Part shown: positions 58,062-64,000 of the stretch, one piece after another
Numbering within the stretch: the stretch's first letter is position 1
How the letters are laid out: every line of letters starts with the position of its first letter
NCBI GenBank assembly: GCA_023362775.1
Contig: JALMGJ010000018.1
Coordinates: 2,481,001-2,545,000, forward strand
DNA: 64,000 nucleotides
DNA from: Charina bottae
Taxonomy: Eukaryota > Chordata > Lepidosauria > Squamata > Charinaidae
Reading direction: 5' to 3'
Program-made: the position numbers and the translations under genes
Notes under the pieces: generated by a model
Told to the model about the DNA's origin: nothing
The model's input: only the letters and a program-made list of their open reading frames with translations
The model's database searches: none

Positions 58062-58170
58062 GTGGCGGTCCTTGGTGTTCTCTGAGCTTGGTTGTTTTCT
58101 TGCAGATGTTTTGTTACCCAAAACGTCTGCAAGAAAACAAGCTCAGGGAACACCAAGGACTCCACAGTTC
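58062..58170. mobile_element. Penelope-like 3' end as a tight inverted pair
   Basis: Left arm GTCCTTGGTGTTCTCTGAGC TTGGTTGTTTTCTTGCAGA and right arm TCTGCAAGAAAACAAGCTC AGGGAACACCAAGGACTCC are about 50-bp inverted repeats meeting near 58119. The same sequence is found once at 63410-63460 as the 3' end of the Penelope-like element there. Confidence 0.7.
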
Positions 58171-58720
58171 AATCCTGAGCTACAGATATTTTCTTCTGTC
58201 GGTGACATGTTTGTAGCAAGGGAGAGTGACGGTCTCCAGCCAGCATGGCTATGCCTGAAAATGGAGCTGCGGCCCAAACAACTGGAGAGGGCCGGGGGGT
58301 GGGGGGTGGGGAAGATCTGAGGAAGCCAAACGTTTTTTTGACCGCAGATTTGGAGAGGCAAACCCTGAAGCAGCTGGGACTGTCCCAGTGGGGGTGGGGC
58401 CTTTAGGGCAGGGGTGGGTGGGGCCTAGCAATACCTGCTGGGGCCGGAGGATAACGGGGCTGATAGGCGCTGGGGAAGCAGAGATCCAGCTGTCTTTCAA
58501 CGTCGCCCTTTGGGGTATAAGAAAATCAGGTGGTACCTGTAAAGAAGATGCTGAGCTGGTCTTCCTGCTGGATTTCAGCCGTCGTTGCGTAAACCCCTGT
58601 TGGCTGGGTTCACAATGTGCACAAAGCCATGATGGGGTTCTTTGGTTTGGCTCTGCTTTCAAGGGATTATGACCTTGCAGGATTGCAGTTTAGGGTAGAA
58701 GCCCAAGACCGCACTGTACT
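58171..58720. other. Unassigned non-coding stretch
   Basis: Nothing recognised. Confidence 0.3.
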
Positions 58721-58721
58721 C

Positions 58722-59690
58722 TCTTTTTTTTAATCCGTTCAATCGTGTCCGATTCACGGAGACTGCCTGGACAAGTCCCTGCAGTTTTCTTGGCAAGTTT
58801 TTCAGAAGTGGTTTGCCATTGCATCCTTCCCAGGGCTGAGAGAGAGCGACTGGCCCAAGGTCACCCAGCCGGCTTTCATGCCTGAGGCGGGACTAGAACT
58901 CTCAGGTTCCTGGTTTGCCATTGGCTCCTTCCCAGGACTGAGAGACAGGGACTGGCCCAAGGTCACCCAGCCAGTTTTCACGCCTAAGGTGGGACTAGAA
59001 CTCTCAGGCGCCTGGTTTGCCATTGGCTCCTTCCTAGGGGTGAGAGACAGGGACTGGCCCAAGGTCACCCAGCCGGCTTTCATGCCTAAGGTGGGACTAG
59101 AACTCTCAGTCTGCTGGTTTGCCATTGGCTCCTTCCTAGGGCTGAGAAACAGGGACTGGCCCAAGGTCACCCAGCAGGCTTTCATGCCTGAGGCGGGACT
59201 AGAACTCTCAGTCTGCTGGTTTGCCATTGGCTCCTTCCTAGGGCTGAGAAACAGGGACTGGCCCAAGGTCACCCAGCAGGCTTTCATGCCTGAGGCGGGA
59301 CTAGAACTCTCAGTCTGCTGGTTTGCCATTGGCTCCTTCCTAGGGCTGAGAAACAGGGAATGGCCCAAGGTCACCCAGCAGGCTTTCATGCCTGAGGCGG
59401 GACTAGAACTCTCAGTCTGCTGCTTTGCCATTGGCTCCTTCCTAGGGCTGAGAAACAGGGACTGGCCCAAGGTCACCCAGCAGGCTTTCATGCCTGAGGC
59501 GGGACTAGAACTCTCAGTCTGCTGGTTTGCCATTGGCTCCTTCCTAGGGCTGAGAAACAGGGACTGGCCCAAGGTCACCCAACAGGCTTTCATGCCTAAG
59601 GCGGGACTAGAACTCTCAGGCTCCTGGTTTGCCATTGGCTCCTTCCTAGGGCTGAGAGAGAGTGACTGGCCCAAGGTCACCCAGAGTATG
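58722..59690 (-). mobile_element. Sauria-type SINE with 102-bp tandem array (array 4), minus orientation
   Basis: Bov-B-like 3' end (TTTTTTTTAATCCGTTCAATCGTGTCC), normal body junction GAAGTGGTTTGCCATTGCATCC at 58806, then about eight units of exactly or nearly 102 bp to 59684. Several central units (about 59100-59570) are almost identical, showing recent homogenisation. The tRNA head is missing. A 34-residue peptide repeat is open on both strands, 292 codons minus and 276 codons plus; no sign of real translation. Confidence 0.9.
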
Positions 59691-59925
59691 TTACCTCTTC
59701 TGAAATGAAACGCCTGGCTTTTGAAGGTCTGTAGTTAGGTACTGGGTCTGTCCCTTTGGATGGTTGCGGCGGGGGGGAATGTAAAGCCATGTTGCTCTTC
59801 TTCATGAATCATCGCTCCCAAGCAGCCGTGGCATTTTACAAATCACAGTAAAGGTGTGGTGAGCAAGAGGGACAGTGAAAAGACAGCAGACGTGTTAAAC
59901 ATGTCAGAGGATGAATAGCCTAGGC

Positions 59926-60035
59926 CAGTGTTTCTCAACCTTAGCAGCTCTAAGATGTGTGGACTTCAACTCCCAGAATTCTGGGAGCTGAAGTCCACCG
60001 ATCTTAAAGTCGCTGAGACTGTTTCTCCGTGACTT
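59926..60035. mobile_element. Palindromic hAT-like MITE, diverged
   Basis: CAGTGTTTCTCAACCTTAGC to CCCAGAATTCTGGGAGCTGAAG and GAGACTGTTTCTCCGTG; the central CCAGCCAGC block is lost. Confidence 0.72.
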
Positions 60036-60074
60036 AAACCAACACAAACATGCCCAAGAAAAAGAACCCGCGAG

Positions 60075-60180
60075 GCCCGGCACACCCACATCCGCGTTTT
60101 TGTTCCCCCAGGTCAGAACTAAGCAAGGCCAGTCTTGGTTCGTCCTCGGATAGGAGACTAGCAGGAAATGCCAAGGCAAT
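60075..60180 (+). pseudogene. 5S rRNA-like sequence (pseudogene or 5S-derived SINE head)
   Basis: TCAGAACTAAGCAAGGCCAG TCTTGGTTCGTCCTCGGATAGGAGACTAGC follows the internal promoter region of vertebrate 5S rRNA (AGAAGCTAAGCAGGGTC, CCTGGTTAGTACTTGGATGGGAGAC) with scattered changes. The upstream half is diverged and the 3' terminus does not match, so it is not a functional 5S gene. Recognised from memory, not by alignment. Confidence 0.55.
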
Positions 60181-60668
60181 TGGCTAGACTGGGAATCGAG
60201 AGAAGATTCTTCCTCCAAGAAGACGGGCTTTTGTGCTGTAGCCAAGACAACAGCATGGAAGTTTCCATGAGTGGAGCTCGACTCGAAGCAGTTCCGGGCG
60301 GAGCAGATGTTCGCTGGGCTAGAATTTATTGGGTGGGTGCCAAGATGAGTCTGCCGGAAGAATTACTAGGGGACCTCTTCAAAGCCCAAATTCAGCCTTT
60401 TCAAGCTGGCCCTCTCCCGATGTGCTTGGACCACAGCCCCCAGGGTCCCTGAGTCAGGGCTGTCCGCTGGAGGGTCAAAAACATCACGACGGTGAGACAT
60501 TATTGATGGAGTTGTGTACCCTCTGTAAAAGATTTTGCAACCATTTTCCATTAAGTTATAAGTGGGTGTAAATTTTATAGATTTATTAGTCCATAATTCT
60601 TCCCACTATTGTGTTGCGACTGCTTCCTTGAAATTTTGCATCCATTTTAGCATGCAGTTTTCTGTTTC
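60181..60668. other. Unassigned non-coding stretch
   Basis: Nothing recognised. Confidence 0.3.
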
Positions 60669-60669
60669 T

Positions 60670-60842
60670 TCTGGCAAGCAAAATCAATGGGGAACCACAT
60701 GGTTTGCTTAACGCCTGTGGTGATTCACTGAACAACCGCTGCAAAAAAGGTCGTATAATTGGGTCAGATTCGCTTAATAACCACTTCGCTTAGCAACCGA
60801 AATTCCGGTCCCAATTGTGGTCATTAAGTGAGGACTACCTGT
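60670..60842. mobile_element. Tigger-like MITE, right half
   Basis: TTCTGGCAAGCAAAATCAATGG to GTCATTAAGTGAGGACTACCTG followed by TA; left half missing. Confidence 0.8.
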
Positions 60843-60853
60843 AAGAACTACAG

Positions 60854-60925
60854 CAATGTTTTTCAACCTTGGCAACTTTAAGATGGATAGACTTCAACTC
60901 CCAGAATTTCCCAGCCAGCATTTTT
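60854..60925. mobile_element. Half copy of palindromic hAT-like MITE
   Basis: CAATGTTTTTCAACCTTGGC to CCCAGAATTTCCCAGCCAGCA; stops at the dyad centre. Confidence 0.72.
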
Positions 60926-60969
60926 TTTGCATCCTCGCCAATACTGATGCCCAAATTTGTCAGCAAATG

Positions 60970-61115
60970 GGAATCCAGGGGGAGGAACTCAAGATGGAGG
61001 CCTTTTGTTGCATGGGTAGCGCATGCAACACATCTAAAAAAGGAAAAGGGTTTTGATCATATAGTCACAGCCACCATATTGACTTTTTTGACCCCCCTTC
61101 CATGGACACCTCTGT
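60970..61115. mobile_element. hAT-like MITE (GTCAAGATGG family)
   Basis: CCAGGGGGAGGAACTCAAGATGGAGGCC on the left; CACCATATTGACTTTTTTGACCCCCCTTCCATGGACACCTCTG on the right. Confidence 0.65.
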
Positions 61116-61458
61116 TCTTTCACATAGGGGGCACATGGGGATTCAATCTGTTACTCGTGAGCTGACAGCTATGTTTATTCCCACAAATTATGTTAATGGA
61201 AACCAGGCACAGCACAATGGGAGTGTTTGTGCAACGTGTACACTTATGGTAGCGTGCAATCTTGTATTGCTTTAAACCCTTTAACAAAAGAGAGGAAGAA
61301 AACAATAGCCAATTGCAATAATTAATGATAATGCAAACAAGCAAAACAAGGTAAGCTAGAAAAGAGCTAAAGCCTAGAGAAAAAAAACAAGAAAATGGAG
61401 AAAACACCCAGCATCAGCAACAAAAAGACTTTGGGCTGTTAGTTTAACCAGCATCTCT
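61116..61458. other. Unassigned non-coding stretch
   Basis: Nothing recognised. Confidence 0.3.
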
Positions 61459-61466
61459 GTCTTTTA

Positions 61467-61601
61467 CAGGGTTTCTCAACCTTGGCCACTTGAAGATGTG
61501 TGGACTTCAACTCCCAGAATTCCCCAGCCAGCATGGCTGGCTGGGGAATTCTGGCAGTTGAAGTCCACACATCTTCAAGTGGCCAAGGTTGAGAAACCCT
61601 G
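61467..61601. mobile_element. Palindromic hAT-like MITE, complete
   Basis: CAGGGTTTCTCAACCTTGGC to GGTTGAGAAACCCTG with near-perfect arms around CCAGCCAGCATGGCTGGCTGG. Flanks GTCTTTTA (61459-61466) and GTCTATTA (61602-61609) differ at one base. Confidence 0.9.
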
Positions 61602-61650
61602 GTCTATTAACAGGACTTTGATGATGTTCAGATCACATTGTATGTCATGG

Positions 61651-62702
61651 TCGATGAAGGTTCTCAGTCATCCAGGTGGAACAGTCTGTGGCTTGAATCA
61701 TGTCAACTGGATTTCTATTTTCTCAGTAGAAACGTTTCACTCCTTATCCAAGGAGCTTCTTCAGTCTGAGTAAAGTTAGTAAGGGAATCCTTAAATATGT
61801 TTCTAGGGTGGCTGTGTGACCTTGCACCTGGGGCTAGGTCATGGTTATTTTGAGATGTTTATTTCTAAGTCCCTTTATCATCTAAAGGAGGATGGTTAAG
61901 ATTACCCTGCTGCTGTTGAGCTTGCGAAATGGTCTTAATCTTCCTAGGCACAGAAGACAAAGCAGGAAGGAAGATAGGGGAAAGGTTGTGCCTGAGGCCC
62001 CCACCTCTATTCAAGGAAGGATTTTCCAAGTTGGCATAAATGGATTCCTTGACCCCTCTCTCAAACCACCTATCTTCTCTGTCTAAAATGTGAACATTAA
62101 TGTCCTCAAATGAGTGTCTTTTTTCCTTTAGATGAAGATAAACTGCTGACTCTGGTCCTGTGGTGTTACTTCTCCTGTGTTGGGCCATCCTCCTGTACAA
62201 AGGTTGTTTGGTTTCTCCAATGTAGAGTTCAGAGCACTCCTCACTGCACTGGATTGCATAAACTACATTGCTTTCCTTGTGTTTTGGAGTTTGATCTTTG
62301 GGGTGTACAAGCCTCTGTCTCAGCGTGTTGGTGGGTTTGATATATACAGGTATGTGGTGTTTGCCAAATATCCGTTTTATCTTTTCAGACACGCCAGCCA
62401 TGTAAGGAATGACCAGGTTCTTCCGTTTACTCTGAGTCTCAGCCCTATCTGTCGCTGTTTTAGGTCTGGTAGACTTTGATTTAGTGAAGGCCAAATTTGG
62501 ATATCCACAGGCCTTCAGAGCTGTTCTCAGGTGCTGCTTTTCATTCTTTTTGGAATCCATGGAGGTGGGGATGGTTTCTGCTCTGTGTGATAATGTCCTG
62601 ATGACTCCTAGTTTGTGCTGCAGTGGATGGTGGGAGTCAAACATCAGGTATTGATCTGTGTGTGTGGGTTTCCTGTAGATCCCTATTTCTAGCTTGCAAA
62701 CT
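61651..62702 (-). mobile_element. Penelope-like element, 5'-truncated, with GIY-YIG endonuclease
   Basis: The minus frame 62722-61865 (285 codons) begins with the RT C-terminal block Y-R-K-P-T-H-T-D-Q-Y-L (residues 16-26) and H-H-P-L. It then has V-V-Y-A-I-Q-C (153-159), L-Y-I-G-E-T (166-171), R-R-M-A-Q-H (177-182) and N-P-S-L-N-R-G-G, the core of a GIY-YIG nuclease as found in Penelope-like elements. The catalytic RT core is missing, so it is not autonomous. The 3' flank contains GAAGAAGCTCCTTGGATAAG on the minus strand. It is joined head-to-head with a shorter plus-strand copy at 62703. Confidence 0.9.
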
Positions 62703-63304
62703 CCAAAACACAAGGAAAGCAATGTAGTGTATGCAATCCAGTGCAGTGAGGAGTGCTCTGAACTCTACATTGGAGAAACCAAACAACCTTTGTACAGGAG
62801 GATGGCCCAACACAGGAGAAGTAACACCACAAGACCAGAGTCAGCAGTTTATCTTCATCTAAAGGAAAAAGGACACTCATTTGAGGACATTAATGTTCAC
62901 ATTTTAGACAGAGAAGATAGGTGGTTTGAGAGAGGGGTCAAGGAATCCATTTATGCCAACTTGGAAAATCCTTCCTTGAATAGAGGTGGGGGCCTCAGGC
63001 ACAACCTTTCCCCTATCTTCCTTCCTGCTTTGTCTTCTGTGCCTAGGAAGATTAAGACCATTTCACAAGCTCAACAGCAGCAGGGTAATCTTAACGATCC
63101 TCCTTTAGATGATAAAGGGACTTAGAAATAAACATCTCAAAATAACCATGACCTAGCCCCAGGTGCAAGGTCACACAGCCACCCTAGAAACATATTTAAG
63201 GATTCCCTTACTAACTTTACTCAGACTGAAGAAGCTCCTTGGATAAGGAGTGAAACGTTTCTACTGAGAAAATAGAAATCCAGTTGACATGATTCAAGCC
63301 ACAG
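62703..63304 (+). mobile_element. Penelope-like element, shorter inverted partner copy
   Basis: Plus-strand copy of the GIY-YIG domain and 3' UTR (open frame 62694-63125, 143 codons), nearly identical to the minus copy with a few substitutions (for example G to R and R to G). It starts inside the linker before the nuclease and ends CAAGCCACAG. ATTGTATGTCATGG occurs at 61637-61650 and 63305-63318, bracketing the pair. Head-to-head arrangement with a truncated partner is typical of Penelope-like insertions. Confidence 0.9.
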
Positions 63305-63389
63305 ATTGTATGTCATGGCACAGTGGAACTGCTTCTTCGTGTTTCAGAGATGTTCTTTCCTCAGTGGGCTCACATTGCACATTACACTA

Positions 63390-64000
63390 CAGTCACAAGG
63401 TTGTGGAGTCCTTGGTGCTCTCTGAGCCTTGTTGTTTTCTTGCAGACGTTTCATTGCCTGACTAGGCAACATCCTCAGTGCGAGAAGGGAGTTATGTTTG
63501 CTCTCAGTTTATATAAAGTGGTTTGCCCTGCTTGTGTTGGTGGCGGTGTTCTCTCCTTGGGAGTTCCTTGATTGGGCTGTTGTTTACTGCTTGGTTGATT
63601 GACTGAGTTAATAGTTCCTTGATTAACGTCTAGTGTACTGTTTGATTGTTCATCTGGTGTTAATCCTGGTGTTAATCTTTGCATATCTGGGTGTTGATTG
63701 CTGGTGAGGCAGTGTTCTGTTCTTTTGGCTTTTCTATTGTCTCTATTGAATGGTATGTAAATGTTGTTTATCTCTATGTGCCTGTTGATGGCTGACTTGT
63801 CAGAGTGCGAAGCTTCCAGGAATTCCCTAGCATTCCTGGATTTGTCTTGGTCTAGGATGCTTACAGTCTCACAATTGAACGTATGGTTGAGTCTGTCCAT
63901 GTGTTGTGAGATTAAGGAGTTTTCATTGCGTCTTCACAATGGAAGGAGAGAACAGCAACCCCACCAAACACAAGCAGGGCAAACCACTGTATATAAACTG
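63390..64000 (-). mobile_element. Second family of Penelope-like element, 3' region, cut by window edge
   Basis: Minus frame 63900-63475 (141 codons) starts at H-T-F-N-C-E-T-V-S-I-L-D-Q and continues S-R-N-A-R-E-F-L-E-A, then I-N-R-H-I-E-I-N-N. This order (strand after the GIY-YIG core, K/R-E-F/A-x-E, then N) matches the C-terminal half of Penelope-like nuclease domains but differs from the copy at 61651. The 3' end is the GTTTTCTTGCAGACGTTTC motif at 63430-63450. It continues beyond 64000. Confidence 0.75.

Noticed and set aside
58830..59684. CRISPR-like array
   Set aside because: Units are contiguous 102-bp tandem repeats without unique spacers, and the genome is vertebrate.

Overview
The window looks like nuclear DNA of a squamate reptile (lizard or snake; I cannot be more specific). 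The grounds are the repeat fauna: a Bov-B (RTE) LINE, tRNA-headed SINEs with a Bov-B-like 3' tail (Sauria SINE type), L2/CR1-type, L1 and R4-like LINEs, Penelope-like elements with a GIY-YIG nuclease, and many hAT and Tigger-like MITEs. There is no bacterial-style gene packing.

Only one host gene segment can be supported. It is the first coding exon of a monocarboxylate-transporter family gene, best matching SLC16A2 (MCT8, thyroid hormone transporter), on the minus strand at 55896-56184. It sits in a CpG island (about 55450-57560) and is followed by a canonical GT splice donor. Transcription runs toward lower coordinates, so 1-55890 is most simply read as the 5' part of a very long intron 1, and 57.6-64 kb as upstream flank. 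No other SLC16A2 exon was recognised.

Layout: 0-7 kb holds an R4-like fragment, SINEs, a tandemly expanded Sauria SINE and a U2 snRNA fragment. 7-17 kb holds a non-LTR element with a terminal zinc finger, two Bov-B 3' ends, and L2 copies. 17-24.3 kb holds a hAT MITE, a jockey-like RT fragment, two more 102-bp SINE arrays and an L1 ORF2 end. 24.7-34 kb is dominated by Tigger-like MITEs and a nested insertion stack. In that stack a tandemly duplicated MITE was hit by a small hAT and by a retroposon with a 14-bp target duplication, and the retroposon was hit by a 2149-bp GC-rich hAT foldback element. 34-55 kb is mostly unrecognised non-coding sequence with scattered repeats and a possible solo LTR. 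55-58 kb is the SLC16A2 promoter and exon. 58-64 kb has a fourth 102-bp array, a 5S-rRNA-like fragment, palindromic MITEs and two Penelope-like loci, one an inverted pair.

The most unusual signals are the foldback hAT at 30772-32920 (arms of about 800 bp, perfect 8-bp target duplication, a minisatellite motif shared with two small hAT MITEs) and the four 102-bp (34-codon) arrays grown inside SINEs from one and the same internal junction.
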